Positions 7,633 through 17,474 are shown, counted from the stretch's first letter. The stretch is 64,000 nucleotides of DNA from an uncultured Clostridia bacterium (GCA_938045615.1 CALIBC010000181.1:124001-188000); one strand, 5' to 3'. A program made the numbers and translations. Notes: a model not told the origin generated them from the letters alone.

Positions 7633-10600
7633 TTATTCGTTCCTATCGTAAGCTCTTTTTCTCAAAATCAGCAACAATATCACCAGCGCACCGCCCGAGA
7701 GCATAAGGAGCGCATACATCAGTACATTCGTTTCGTCACCTGTTCTTGGTGCATTTCCGGTTGCCACAGGTACAGGGTTATTATCCGCCGGCTTCTTTGA
7801 AGATGCTCTACTTGCGACTTTTTTTACCGGCTTTTTCACCTTTTTCGTTTTGGATAGCGACGTTCTTTTCTTTTCCTTTGTAGGAAGCGTCGTCTGCGGC
7901 GAGGTTGATGAAACCGCCGCTTCAGTTTTTTGCGGATCTTTTTTCCATCCTGCGTAAACGGTATTGTGCCCGTTTCCGGATGTATCGACCAAAACCCTCT
8001 CGTACGGACCGTACTTGCAGTCCTTATCCAGGTACCAACCCGTAAAGGTGTATCCCGAAGGAGCCGTGGCCATATTCCCGAACGGGGTCAGATCAACCCT
8101 TGTATTTATGTTTATTCCGTCTATCCTGTTGTGGCTCGCACCGCTGTGCCGGATCCCGAACTTGTCGAAGTTGTAATCGTACTTGAGGTAAGTGGTGTTC
8201 TTCTTACTGTTCCACTGAGCCACCAGTTTAATTCCACCCGCGCGCATGTTCACAATGCCCTCCGGATAAACGAGATCGTCTGTGCCTTCAACTTTCCATC
8301 CGATGAACACTTTTCCTTCAGGCGCCGTGATATTGTCCGTACCTGCCGCCGTGACACCCGCCATATTATAGTAGTTGTTGTTGTCGACAATAGACCCCGT
8401 TCCACCGTTGAGATCATAAGTAACCTTATAGGTCCTAACACTTCTCCACTGCGCAACCAGCTCCATATCCTCATTTATCGGGCTTGAGAAACTGAACGGC
8501 TTGTCTTTAAGTGTCCATCCGAGGAATACATGTCCCTCCTTCGTCGGATTCTGCGGTTTTCCTACTTTATCTCCGTAAACCACCTCTTCACTCGAGTTGT
8601 TTACCTGTTCAGAGTTGGTACTGAACTTTACTTTCACGGAATTCGGCTTCCATTTTGCATACAGCGTCAGGTCATGGCTCGGCATTATATCGTTAAAGTC
8701 ATACTTTTGCGTGTAATCGCTGCCCGTATACCATCCCTCAAAGGTATAAGTTCTACCGTCTGCGGCGGTATACTTGGTTTTTCCTTCTTCGTAGTTGGAT
8801 GGCTCGTAACCCTTAAGTTCTTTCTCATACTTAACAGTGGCGAAATCGTTGTCAAGCGTCTCGCCCGCGGATTTAACTTTCGGTCCATCCTTGATCACAA
8901 AACTCAGCTTATATGAATTTCTTATAAAGTATACGTTGACAGGGTTGTCTTCCCACCAGTAGTTGATTCCGTTGCCGTTCTCGTCCACGAGTTGATTCAC
9001 CTTGGTCCAGTTTGCATGGTATCTGAACCAAATTCCCAATCTGCCTCCGGAGAGTCCACCATAATGGCCGTCCGAGTACTCCGGCATAGCCCTGAATCCC
9101 GGATATTCCCCTCTTGAGGTCAATATAATCAACCCGTTCGCATATGAATTGAAGCTGCCCGCAAAATGCAGGTAATACTGTCTGTCCTTGACCGGATCGT
9201 TATCTTTTCTTCTTGAAACGTTCTTTACAAGTTCTTTCCCCTCAGGCGCTTTGCCGTCCAGAGCCTCAAAGAAGTATTTGTAAAATGAATTGACTTTTCC
9301 CGGTTTAAGCAACCCGAAGTATCTGTCTTTTGCGCCTACCTTGTACGTAGCCACCTCTTTCGGGCTTATCTGCTCGTTTTCACCTTCCGTACTGTAGAAA
9401 TTGTATCCCTCTTTCTGCATGAATTCCAAGAGACCCGCCTTTTCCAATATGTCGGAGATGAATTTTATATTCTGGCTGTACTTTACTTTATGCTCTGTTT
9501 GGAAGTAGTCGGTCGCCCCTTCCGGGAACACAACCTGAGTTTTTTCACGATTTCTGCCCGTAAATGTGTACGTAAACACTTTGCACTTGTAATACACGTT
9601 ATATACCGTGGATCCGTCCGCCGCAATTTTTGGAGTCACAGTCTTTTCAGTATTGATCTCATAGCCGTTTTTATCCAAACTATATGGACTCTTGAATAAA
9701 AAGTTGTTCGTAAACTCTGCATTTGCACCGGTTTTGCCGGATTTGATCTCGCTGCCGGCAAACTTGTACTTCCATCCTGACGGATCGTTTATATCAGACT
9801 TTGAAGTATCGCTCTGATATTCATAGTGATATCTCACCAGATATTTTGTGTCTTCGGCTTCTTTCCATCCTGCGTAGAGGGTAAATGATTTGGTTACATC
9901 CTGATTCGCATCGTAAGGTCTTGTGCATTCCTTATCCTCATACCATCCGTTGAAAACATATCCGTCCTTCAAACACTGTGTCGGAAGATTCACTTTCTGA
10001 TTGGAATCATCTCTCGCCACAAATTCGTCTATAAAGCTCGTTCCTCCGTTGCTTTCAAAGGAAACCCAATGTCCTACTTGGTAAACAGGGTAAAGTTTGA
10101 TTACCCCTCCACTGGCTCTCAATGTCGTGTTGCCCTTCTTTATATATGCTTCCGTCTCGTTGGAAGTAACGGTCCATTTCCCTGACAAATCATTGTTTCC
10201 CGAGATCGTATCCGACCAGCCCGATTGTCTGGTTTCCGTCTTCAGCTCCTCTTCGTGGCTCATTATCCTCGGACTGAATCTATCAATCGTAACCTCTGAA
10301 TTGTCCGTCGCTTCCACGGTCTTCATTACATTCCCGTTTTCATCATGGAAAGCCAGTTTCAATCCAAATGCATAGTCAGCTTTCAGATTTATGACTTCTC
10401 CGTCATTTTCAACATCAGCGACCTCTCCGAAGCTGTCAAAACGTGTTCCGTCTTCCTGTACCCAGCCTTTGAATATCCTATTTGCCACACTTCCGGGAAC
10501 CTGCGGTTTTTTCAGAGTATCTCCTTTTTTGACCTTCTGTGTGGAGATGAGAGTACCGTCCACGTTATTGAAATTGTATGTTGCAAATTTTATATTCGCT

Positions 10601-11469
10601 CCGTTCTCGCCGATCACCCCGTAAACGGAAAAGCTTTCTGCATCAAAAGTTGCCGACTTTGCGTTGACCGATGTAACATCTCCTACTTTTTCGGCCGTTC
10701 CGTTATCTTTTATATGAACAACTTCATAATACTCGCCCTTGAGGGCTCTGTCCGACTTCAGCCTTACGTGCACCTTTGATTGATCGGAAGGCTCAATTTC
10801 CTTGCCGTCCTTGTCATAAAAAGTTATATTGACAGCCGCCGCATCCAAAACAACCTTATCCTGCGAGATTTTTCGCACGGCTTTTATAACCGCTTTTTTG
10901 TCCGCGGAAGCCACTTTGACACTCGTCCCCCGCGGGAAAACGCCTTTTTCCGCATGAACGTAAACTTCGACACCGTTGTCGGCTTTAAGGCGTTTTTCAA
11001 GTTCCGGAAACTTTTTTTCATTCTTGACTGCGGAGTCTGCGCTCTTTTTTACAGTGTCCTTTTCGCTGTCGTTTCTTTTGTCCGTGGAGGCCTGTTTTTC
11101 TTTATCTGTAGCAGGCACATTTCCGGATTCTTTACCGTTATCTTCTTTATCCGTGTAAGCTTGGCGTGGCTTCGCTTCATCTGCAGTTGAAGTGTCCACA
11201 TCGCCGGCTTTGGATTCTTTGCCACTCTTTGCTGCATCGCCGGTTTTCGACTCCTTTGCAGCCTCTCCGCTGTCGATATTTTCGGACTTTTTTTCACCCT
11301 TTTGATTTTCAGCTACTTTGTGATGTTCCGCTTCGACTGCCGCATTGTTGGATTTTTCCGCGGATGCCCCTGTAGTCTCTGCGAATATATCTATGCTTGA
11401 ACCGATAACTCCCAACATCATTACAGAAACTAAAAATAGTGATAATAATTTTTTGCCTTTTACTTTCAT
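7633..11469 (-). CDS. Wall-anchored surface protein with InlB-type repeats
   Basis: Predicted cell-wall-attached protein of 1278 residues. Order: signal peptide (1-30), a long K/E/S/D-rich low-complexity region to about 145, a domain containing NITFYDKDGKEIEP and ending FDAESFSVYGVIGENG as in many clostridial surface proteins, then a series of InlB/Listeria-Bacteroides beta-grasp repeats recognised by FKGW, FNGWYEDKEC, FEGWYTGSDY, FLGWTLKD, FIGWKVEG and FTGWYLDKDC. The C terminus has a basic linker, the sorting signal APRTGDE (Ala instead of Leu in LPXTG), a hydrophobic helix and a basic tail. ATG 11469 lies 10 nt behind AAGGAG; an in-frame TTG at 11475 is possible. No sortase gene is in the window. 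Confidence 0.88.
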   Translation of the reverse strand: MKVKGKKLLSLFLVSVMMLGVIGSSIDIFAETTGASAEKSNNAAVEAEHHKVAENQKGEKKSENIDSGEAAKESKTGDAAKSGKESKAGDVDTSTADEAKPRQAYTDKEDNGKESGNVPATDKEKQASTDKRNDSEKDTVKKSADSAVKNEKKFPELEKRLKADNGVEVYVHAEKGVFPRGTSVKVASADKKAVIKAVRKISQDKVVLDAAAVNITFYDKDGKEIEPSDQSKVHVRLKSDRALKGEYYEVVHIKDNGTAEKVGDVTSVNAKSATFDAESFSVYGVIGENGANIKFATYNFNNVDGTLISTQKVKKGDTLKKPQVPGSVANRIFKGWVQEDGTRFDSFGEVADVENDGEVINLKADYAFGLKLAFHDENGNVMKTVEATDNSEVTIDRFSPRIMSHEEELKTETRQSGWSDTISGNNDLSGKWTVTSNETEAYIKKGNTTLRASGGVIKLYPVYQVGHWVSFESNGGTSFIDEFVARDDSNQKVNLPTQCLKDGYVFNGWYEDKECTRPYDANQDVTKSFTLYAGWKEAEDTKYLVRYHYEYQSDTSKSDINDPSGWKYKFAGSEIKSGKTGANAEFTNNFLFKSPYSLDKNGYEINTEKTVTPKIAADGSTVYNVYYKCKVFTYTFTGRNREKTQVVFPEGATDYFQTEHKVKYSQNIKFISDILEKAGLLEFMQKEGYNFYSTEGENEQISPKEVATYKVGAKDRYFGLLKPGKVNSFYKYFFEALDGKAPEGKELVKNVSRRKDNDPVKDRQYYLHFAGSFNSYANGLIILTSRGEYPGFRAMPEYSDGHYGGLSGGRLGIWFRYHANWTKVNQLVDENGNGINYWWEDNPVNVYFIRNSYKLSFVIKDGPKVKSAGETLDNDFATVKYEKELKGYEPSNYEEGKTKYTAADGRTYTFEGWYTGSDYTQKYDFNDIMPSHDLTLYAKWKPNSVKVKFSTNSEQVNNSSEEVVYGDKVGKPQNPTKEGHVFLGWTLKDKPFSFSSPINEDMELVAQWRSVRTYKVTYDLNGGTGSIVDNNNYYNMAGVTAAGTDNITAPEGKVFIGWKVEGTDDLVYPEGIVNMRAGGIKLVAQWNSKKNTTYLKYDYNFDKFGIRHSGASHNRIDGININTRVDLTPFGNMATAPSGYTFTGWYLDKDCKYGPYERVLVDTSGNGHNTVYAGWKKDPQKTEAAVSSTSPQTTLPTKEKKRTSLSKTKKVKKPVKKVASRASSKKPADNNPVPVATGNAPRTGDETNVLMYALLMLSGGALVILLLILRKRAYDRNE

Positions 11470-11961
11470 AGTCAACTATCTCCTTCTTTTAATTTTTACT
11501 GAATGCAATATTGAAAAACAAATTGATAATTTAAAATGTATATTCCCGTTCCCGTTGGTTCTGCTTGCGTTTTGTAGCCGCAAACCCGACGGCTGACCTG
11601 TTGTGAAGCCATTACATCCTCACTGATAGGTTCTAATACCACATGTCCGGCGGTCTAAACAGTTTATGTCCGTTTAATTTTGCCACACATGAATTTCGGT
11701 CATTATATAACTTATCACAATCTATGTCCAGCTTTTTTTGCATATTTATCTTTTTACATCGCGAGTCATCATTATGCACTGAAACCCTCTGTTTTCAATG
11801 GCATCGTTCATGAGATTCTATTCTATTTACATATAGTAGCGAATAAATATTCAATATTTTCCCCCTTATGTTTTACGGTACATGCACGTATTGATTTTGA
11901 ACCCGAAACATATGCCGAAGATATTCTTTCGCAACATGCATTAAAAAATTAAAATAGGGGG

Positions 11962-12014
11962 TTGACAAGATCGTTTCTAAGTATTATTGTATTAAGCACA
12001 TAATACAATAATAC
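11962..12014 (+). promoter_or_regulatory. Promoter and GntR operator of the ABC exporter operon
   Basis: TTGACA at 11962-11967 and, 17 bp on, TATTGT at 11985-11990. The -10 is embedded in a perfect inverted repeat: GTATTATTGTATTA at 11981-11994 and its complement at 12001-12014, spacer AGCACA. The overlap suggests autorepression by the GntR protein encoded at 12161. The rest of the 690-bp gap from 11470 shows no convincing gene. Confidence 0.75.
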
Positions 12015-12160
12015 AGAATATGTCGGCAACGAATACCCATGCATGATTGCAGCGAATATACCCGGTGATCAGTCGAAATTTTACGAGGTATATCAACATA
12101 CATGCCCGCATGATTGCAATGTTGTGCGACGGAATCGGAATTAAGGAGGTGTACTATAAT

Positions 12161-12529
12161 ATGAAATGGGTTTTTAAGGACGGTATCCCCATATACTCGC
12201 AGATAGTGGATCATATGAAACTTCACATCGCAAGCGGAGCGTACAAGATGGGGGACAAGATACCGTCGGTTCGTGAGCTTGCCGTTGAGGCAGGCGTCAA
12301 TCCCAACACAATGCAAAGAGCTTTTGCCGAGCTTGAACGGGACGGGCTTCTGCATTCGGAACGCACAAAAGGGAGATTTATAACTGAGGAGGAAAATGTT
12401 TTGGAAAATATGAAAAAAGAGCTTGGTCGGAATTTTATCCGCGAGATGTTCGAAAACATGAAAAAACTTGGAATGAGTAACGAGGAAATATTACAAGCTG
12501 TTCAAAATCAGGCAAAGGAGGAAAATTAG
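12161..12529 (+). CDS. GntR-family regulator, YtrA type
   Basis: Short GntR regulator (122 residues) of the YtrA subfamily, which typically represses a neighbouring ABC transporter. The N-terminal winged helix is complete: GIPIYSQIVDHMKLHIASG, KIPSVRELAVEAGVNPNTMQ, AFAELERDGLL; a short helical C-terminal tail (residues 80-122) stands in for an effector domain. ATG 12161 follows AAGGAGGTG; longer in-frame starts would cover the operator. It is the first gene of a three-gene operon and its stop touches the ATG of the ATPase gene. Confidence 0.9.
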   Translation: MKWVFKDGIPIYSQIVDHMKLHIASGAYKMGDKIPSVRELAVEAGVNPNTMQRAFAELERDGLLHSERTKGRFITEEENVLENMKKELGRNFIREMFENMKKLGMSNEEILQAVQNQAKEEN

Positions 12530-13225
12530 ATGGGTATAATGGAATGTAAAAGTTTATCCAAAGACTACGGAAGCATGCTTGCCGTGAACAATGTCAATCT
12601 GGACTTGCGCCAGGGGCAAATCGTCGGTCTGCTCGGCCCCAACGGCAGCGGCAAAACAACGTTGATAAAGATGGCGACAGGTCTGCTCTGCCCGACATCG
12701 GGAGAAATGTTGATAGAGGGCAACGTCCCGGGCGTTGCTACAAAGGGTGTTGTTGCATACCTTCCTGACAGGGACTTTTTGCCCGACTATATGAACACAA
12801 ATAATCTGATTCGCTTTTACCGCGATTTTTACGAGGACTTTGATGTGAACAAAGCGGAGAAAATGCTACAAAGTCTGGGGATCGACCCAAGCAAGACTCT
12901 AAAAAAACTTTCAAAAGGGATGAAAGAAAAAGTGCAGTTGATCCTGACGATGAGCAGAAATGCCAAAGTATATTTTCTTGATGAGCCTATTGCAGGAGTC
13001 GACCCGGCGGCAAGAGATTACATACTCAAAACGATAATAAGCAATTACAATCCGAGTGCCCTTGTCCTGATTTCCACGCATCTAATCGCAGATATAGAGT
13101 CGGTGCTTGACGATGTGGTCTTTCTGAAGAGCGGAAAAGTGGTGCTGCACAAAAATGCGGATGAGATACGCGAGGAAAGCGGAAAAAGCGTAGATGCACT
13201 GTTTAGGGAGGTATTCAAATGTTAA
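12530..13225 (+). CDS. ABC transporter ATP-binding protein
   Basis: Cytoplasmic ATPase of an exporter, 231 residues. Walker A is GPNGSGKTTL, the signature motif is the degenerate LSKGMKEKVQL, Walker B is VYFLDEPIAGVDP and the switch His is in ISTHLIADIE. The degenerate LSKGM signature and the short C terminus are typical of YtrB-like ATPases. The ATG follows GGAGG, immediately after the regulator's stop codon, and the last 7 bp overlap the permease gene. Confidence 0.92.
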   Translation: MGIMECKSLSKDYGSMLAVNNVNLDLRQGQIVGLLGPNGSGKTTLIKMATGLLCPTSGEMLIEGNVPGVATKGVVAYLPDRDFLPDYMNTNNLIRFYRDFYEDFDVNKAEKMLQSLGIDPSKTLKKLSKGMKEKVQLILTMSRNAKVYFLDEPIAGVDPAARDYILKTIISNYNPSALVLISTHLIADIESVLDDVVFLKSGKVVLHKNADEIREESGKSVDALFREVFKC

Positions 13226-14007
13226 GAAAGTTATTAAAGCACGAATTCGTTTCGGTGGGCAGGATACTGCTTCCGATGTATGCGGCGGTTCTGGTACTGG
13301 GATTCATGATGGGGTTCATGATACACAAATCACTGTCGGGTTTTATCGTCACATCCATAATCGGAACTCTTTACGGGGTAATGTGCGCCGTGATGGTTGT
13401 GACCACTCTGGTTTTTCTGATCCAGCGTTTCTACAAGAATCTGCTGGGCAACGAGGGCTATCTTATGCTCACACTTCCCGTGGGAATCGGGAAACATATT
13501 GCAGGCAAGAGCATTACAGCCTCGTTCTATGCCATGCTTAGCGGTATTGTGGGATTTCTGTCGGTCGTTCTCATGGGATTTTCATATGGAATATATTCGT
13601 ATGGCGGCATTTCCGACTTCATCAAGGTCATCATGAATTCACCGGGGCTTGAATACAGCACATCTTCTTTGGTTCTTGTAATCATAGAAATTGTGGTGGT
13701 CCTCTTCCTTGCCTGCATGGAAACGGCTCTGAAAATCTATGCCTCGATTTCAGTAGGGCATCAGTGGAGCAACCACCGCGCGCTCGGGTCTGTTCTTGCG
13801 TACATAGGTTTTGGCATAATCGAAGGAGTTCTTGCGAAAGTGTTTGGAATACCTACGTTTAACGCAAACTCTTTCATCTCAGACAGCGACCCCCTTTATT
13901 ACGCCAAGATCGGGCTTCTGATCGTCGGGGCGATAGTTGCCTGCCTGACGGCGATATACTGGCTCATAACATGGTTGTTGCTGTCCCGCAGGCTGAACCT
14001 GCAGTAG
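13219..14007 (+). CDS. ABC transporter membrane protein
   Basis: Permease partner of the preceding ATPase: 262 residues with about six hydrophobic segments (near 17-37, 45-70, 100-130, 145-170, 190-210, 230-258). It has no recognisable binding motif and is of the ABC-2 kind found beside YtrA-type regulators, often linked to cell-envelope stress. The overlap with the ATPase gene indicates coupled translation. Substrate unknown. Confidence 0.85.
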   Translation: MLRKLLKHEFVSVGRILLPMYAAVLVLGFMMGFMIHKSLSGFIVTSIIGTLYGVMCAVMVVTTLVFLIQRFYKNLLGNEGYLMLTLPVGIGKHIAGKSITASFYAMLSGIVGFLSVVLMGFSYGIYSYGGISDFIKVIMNSPGLEYSTSSLVLVIIEIVVVLFLACMETALKIYASISVGHQWSNHRALGSVLAYIGFGIIEGVLAKVFGIPTFNANSFISDSDPLYYAKIGLLIVGAIVACLTAIYWLITWLLLSRRLNLQ

Positions 14008-14129
14008 AGGACTCCACAATCAAGCGCTTAGCACGGCAACTTGCGGAAATTCACGAGTTTTGCGGCACGCACAGATTAAAATATTGAAATAAGGAAGCCT
14101 ATGCCAAAAGGCCAGGCAGGATCAAAAAA

Positions 14130-14167
14130 GGAGTGGGCATGAAGTTGAATTGTCATGACCCGCTCCC
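14130..14167. terminator. Bidirectional terminator between the ABC operon and patB
   Basis: GGAGTGGGCATGA pairs with TCATGACCCGCTCC (one bulge, one wobble). On the minus strand it is followed by TTTTTTG, a strong end signal for patB; on the plus strand by CTTTATTAT, a weaker one for the ABC operon. Confidence 0.7.
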
Positions 14168-14181
14168 TTTATTATCGGTAG

Positions 14182-14268
14182 CCTCAATGTGCGGTTTTGG
14201 CTTGCCGAAGATCACCCACCGAAAGTGCAGTTGGACTTTATTGTCGATCCCCTCAATATGCGGTTTTG
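14182..14268. repeat. Two copies of an 18-bp direct repeat
   Basis: CCTCAATGTGCGGTTTTG at 14182-14199 recurs with one change at 14251-14268, 69 bp later, between the terminator and the patB stop. Function unknown. Confidence 0.5.
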
Positions 14269-14283
14269 CCTGCACGGCAAATT

Positions 14284-15507
14284 CTACTCATTCGATGCGC
14301 CCTTTGCCGCTTTGATCGCATCTTTTATTCTCGCAAGCCCTCTTTCCACAAGCAAGCGCGGCATCGCCAAATTCAGACGCACATATCCGTCCGCATCCGC
14401 AACAAACAAGCCGTTTCCGCCCTCCAAGAGAACACCTGCGTTTTCGGCAAAGAATAGCGGCAAATCTCCGACAGTGGGCAAAACATTTCTTAAGTCTATC
14501 CATGCAAAATATGTCGCCCCCGGTATTGTGAATTTTGCCTCCGGGATATTTTTTTCAAGGAAATTCCTCACAAATTCAAAATTTCCGTCAAGATATTTTT
14601 TCAGACTTTCAAGCCAGTGTATGCCCTGCGAATATGCAGCCTTATGCGCCGCCAAAGACAAGGGGTTCGCCGATCCGATATTTTTGTCCCTGCTCACAAA
14701 TCTGCGCCTTTCCTCACGATTACGTATAATTATGTTTGAATGCAGCATTCCCGCAAGATTGAACGTTTTGCTTGCGGACATGCAAGTGATCAATTTCTCG
14801 TATTTCGGCATCGCATTTGCCATTGGCGTATGACGCAGCCCGCTTCTCAAAAGGTCACAATGAATCTCGTCGGATACGATCCAAAGGTCGTTTTTCTCCG
14901 CGATCTCACCGATCTTTCGAAGCTCCTCTTCCGTCCAAACGGTTCCGGTGGGATTGTGCGGATTGCAGAGCATGAGCATTTTGACTTTGGGATCGGCCGT
15001 TTTTTTGGCAAAATCATCGTAATCCGGTTCAAACCTGCCCCCGATACGCTTCAGCGCAGAGCACACCAGTTTGACATCGCTATATTCGCATGCATGCAGA
15101 AAAAAACCGTATGCCGGCGTAAAAGTAATCACCTTTTCGTCTTTTTCGACCAGATCTTCAACAAATTGATACAGCGCCGGTATGACGCCCGGCGAAAATA
15201 CGAGTTGTTCTTTAGGAAACGACAGCCCGTATCTGTCTTTGCACCACCTCGCAAGGGCCATGTAATATTCCGGATCCCAAACCGCCGTGTATCCCAAAAT
15301 CTTCTTTTCCAATCTGTCGGCTATTGCCTGCCTGATTTCGGGAGCGACCGCAAATTCCATATCGGCCACCCACATCCTTATAAATTCATCGTCCTTGTAC
15401 GGAAACACCCTGTCCGGGTCATCCTTGAAAATATATGTTCTCCACCCATCCATATTTTCCGAATTGGTATTTCTGCGGTCTATAATTTCATCAAAATTGT
15501 ACTCCAC
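14284..15507 (-). CDS. patB: MalY/PatB-type PLP-dependent C-S lyase (cystathionine beta-lyase family)
   Basis: Fold-type I aminotransferase-like enzyme predicted to cleave cysteine conjugates or cystathionine to pyruvate, ammonia and a thiol. The 407 residues contain the MalY/PatB start (FDEIIDRRNTNSENMDGW), WVADMEFAVAPEI, CNPHNPTGTVW, SDEIHCDL and the PLP lysine in SASKTFNLAG. The start is a GTG at 15507 behind GGAGG. The gene ends at a strong terminator and could share a transcript with traX upstream. Confidence 0.88.
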   Translation of the reverse strand: MEYNFDEIIDRRNTNSENMDGWRTYIFKDDPDRVFPYKDDEFIRMWVADMEFAVAPEIRQAIADRLEKKILGYTAVWDPEYYMALARWCKDRYGLSFPKEQLVFSPGVIPALYQFVEDLVEKDEKVITFTPAYGFFLHACEYSDVKLVCSALKRIGGRFEPDYDDFAKKTADPKVKMLMLCNPHNPTGTVWTEEELRKIGEIAEKNDLWIVSDEIHCDLLRSGLRHTPMANAMPKYEKLITCMSASKTFNLAGMLHSNIIIRNREERRRFVSRDKNIGSANPLSLAAHKAAYSQGIHWLESLKKYLDGNFEFVRNFLEKNIPEAKFTIPGATYFAWIDLRNVLPTVGDLPLFFAENAGVLLEGGNGLFVADADGYVRLNLAMPRLLVERGLARIKDAIKAAKGASNE

Positions 15508-15650
15508 TGTCCTGTGTCCTCCATCTTAGATATTTTTCGCATATCCGCTCTCCGGTACCCCGCGGCCGGCTCGGCTCCTGCACTTAAATATTCACTCGAC
15601 CGGCTCGCCTTCCTTCTCTTCGACATTCAGGCAGAGCCTGCCCCCTGTGT

Positions 15651-16397
15651 TCAGACATTCAGCCAGAGTCTTAATATGCCTATTACAAGCAAATGCACGG
15701 GATAAAACATGTAATTCAGCCATTTGTACTGCTTACCGCGTTTACCGTTGTAGGTCAATGTCAACCCGAATCCAAGCAGCGACCAAACCTCTTTGAATAT
15801 CGCAAGGTAACCGAACAGATTGGCAAGCAGAGGTTTGTCATAAAAAAGGTAGAATGAATACACTATCAGTATCGCATGATATTCATAATCCGACGAAAGA
15901 AACATTGTGGCCAGGCATGATGCGGCGACAATCACAAATGAAAGCAAATACCATATCACAGCATAGCCACCCGGGAATTTTCCTTTCAGGGCATCTATCA
16001 ACCATATTGTCACAAGAGCCATCGCAAGTGAGAACAATACGTTGTTCACCCTCGGATTGAAGATCTCAGCCGAAAAGAACAGGTCGAACGGCACTTCGGA
16101 GATCACCGCAAACAGCAAAAGTGAAGCGAGATATTTTTTCCTTGAAGATGTCTTGAAAAATCCCTCCACCAGAAACAGCGCAAACAATGGAAAAGCTATC
16201 CTGCCCAGTATGCTGAACAGAATGCTTACTTGTGACAAGATCCCTCCGCCTTGCAGATACGGGGTGATCAATGCCTGATTTACGTGATCGATGACCATAG
16301 ACAGAAAAGCGGTATATTTCAACTGCGCCTCGTTGAAAACCCTCATTTTTCGCATCCTCGCACAGTCCAAGCCAATTATTTTATTTATCATATCCAA
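15651..16397 (-). CDS. TraX-family membrane protein
   Basis: TraX-like integral membrane protein (248 residues, about eight hydrophobic helices). The conserved N-terminal core is LKYTAFLSMVIDHVNQAL, followed by GRIAFPLFALFLVEGFF; the C terminus has KWLNYMFYPVHLLVIG. In F plasmids TraX acetylates pilin, but chromosomal Firmicute copies are of unknown role. The start is probably the TTG at 16397 (GGAGG 10 nt upstream); ATGs at 16355 or 16346 are alternatives that keep the core intact. Confidence 0.85.
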   Translation of the reverse strand: MDMINKIIGLDCARMRKMRVFNEAQLKYTAFLSMVIDHVNQALITPYLQGGGILSQVSILFSILGRIAFPLFALFLVEGFFKTSSRKKYLASLLLFAVISEVPFDLFFSAEIFNPRVNNVLFSLAMALVTIWLIDALKGKFPGGYAVIWYLLSFVIVAASCLATMFLSSDYEYHAILIVYSFYLFYDKPLLANLFGYLAIFKEVWSLLGFGLTLTYNGKRGKQYKWLNYMFYPVHLLVIGILRLWLNV

Positions 16398-16457
16398 CTG
16401 TTGTCAGCCTCCAAAAAACAATTATGTATGTCAACTGCCTTTATCTTACCACGCAAT

Positions 16458-17237
16458 TCATGCTTCAAACCCCGTCAAATCCTTGATCACCTGCGACGCT
16501 ATCAAAAGCCCGGCCGTGCCGGGAACAAAAGCGTTTGAACCGGGCGGCATTCTCTTGTGCTTGTCGCGGTATTTCTCCGCAAGTGTTTCCGCAGGCGCTT
16601 TCTTCTCATGTCCTTTCTCCGCAGGCGTTTTTTCCGCAGGCTTGTGCGAGAAGCTGATAGGGACTTCTGTCGAATATACTACTTTTAGTGATGAAACATT
16701 CCTCGACCGCAGCTCCTTTCTCACTATCCTTGCCAAAGGATCCGTTTCCGTCTTGTATATATCCGTACAAACAAGTTTTTCCGGAGACATTCTGTTGCCG
16801 CACCCCATTGCCGAGATTATGGGGATTCCGTATTTTTTCGCCTGCAAAACAAGATCGACTTTCGCCGCAACGGTATCTGTGGCATCTACGATATAATCGT
16901 ACTTTTCAAAAGGGATTTTTCCGGCAGTGTCAGGCAAATAGAATAATGCAATCGCATTGACCTCCGTTTCCGGATCTATCGAGTGTATCCTTTCCTTTGC
17001 CACATCGACCTTAAGCCTGCCGAGGTTCTCCCGTGTCGCGATTATCTGGCGGTTTAGGTTGCTGACGGAGATCGTGTCGCTGTCTATCAAATCGAGTGTT
17101 CCTATGCCTGTTCTGGCAAGCGCCTCCATTGCGTGACCTCCGACGCCCCCGACTCCGAAAATCGCAACCCTGCAATTTCTCAGCGCCCTTACGGCGTCCT
17201 CCCCTAAGATCAATGATGTACGCGATAAATGTTCCAT
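16458..17237 (-). CDS. tcdA: tRNA threonylcarbamoyladenosine dehydratase
   Basis: E1-like enzyme (ThiF/MoeB fold) that activates the threonylcarbamoyl carboxylate of t6A37 in tRNA with ATP and cyclises it. Motifs: RTSLILGEDAV, FGVGGVGGHAMEAL (nucleotide binding), DSDTISVSNLNRQI, DATDTVAAKVDLV, AMGCGNRMSPEKL and TDPLARIVRKELR. Between the strand ending STEVPISF and the C-terminal GSNAFVPGTAGLLIAS, a K/E/A/P-rich insertion repeats PAEK-like units (residues ~195-222), which is longer than usual. It stands 60 bp upstream of traX on the same strand. Confidence 0.9.
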   Translation of the reverse strand: MEHLSRTSLILGEDAVRALRNCRVAIFGVGGVGGHAMEALARTGIGTLDLIDSDTISVSNLNRQIIATRENLGRLKVDVAKERIHSIDPETEVNAIALFYLPDTAGKIPFEKYDYIVDATDTVAAKVDLVLQAKKYGIPIISAMGCGNRMSPEKLVCTDIYKTETDPLARIVRKELRSRNVSSLKVVYSTEVPISFSHKPAEKTPAEKGHEKKAPAETLAEKYRDKHKRMPPGSNAFVPGTAGLLIASQVIKDLTGFEA

Positions 17238-17421
17238 ACCCGCTTCCTCAAAATTTCATATTATTGTCGGTTAACAACACAATCGGATTGTAATACAGAC
17301 AAAACGTCTATTCAAGTGCATGCCGTAAAATTTCAAATATATATCTCAGATGATATATAGCATATCAAAGGTAACAAAATTTACTCCTGTAAAAAAGTAC
17401 AATAAAAAGATCAGACTCCCC

Positions 17422-17467
17422 TTGTTTTTCCCTACATATAGTTGTATAATACAACTATATGTAGGGA
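17422..17467 (+). promoter_or_regulatory. Promoter inside a 39-bp perfect palindrome upstream of marR
   Basis: TTGTTT at 17422-17427, 17-bp spacer, TATAAT at 17445-17450. The -10 forms the centre of a palindrome with 19-bp arms, 17429-17447 and 17449-17467, around the single base 17448. The core GTTGTATAATACAAC resembles MarR/OhrR operators. It ends 7 bp before the marR start codon. Confidence 0.8.
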
Positions 17468-17474
17468 GTGAATT

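Noticed and set aside
11680..11952. 90-codon plus-strand open frame upstream of the GntR operon
   Set aside because: No ribosome site and the translated sequence is not protein-like for most of its length.
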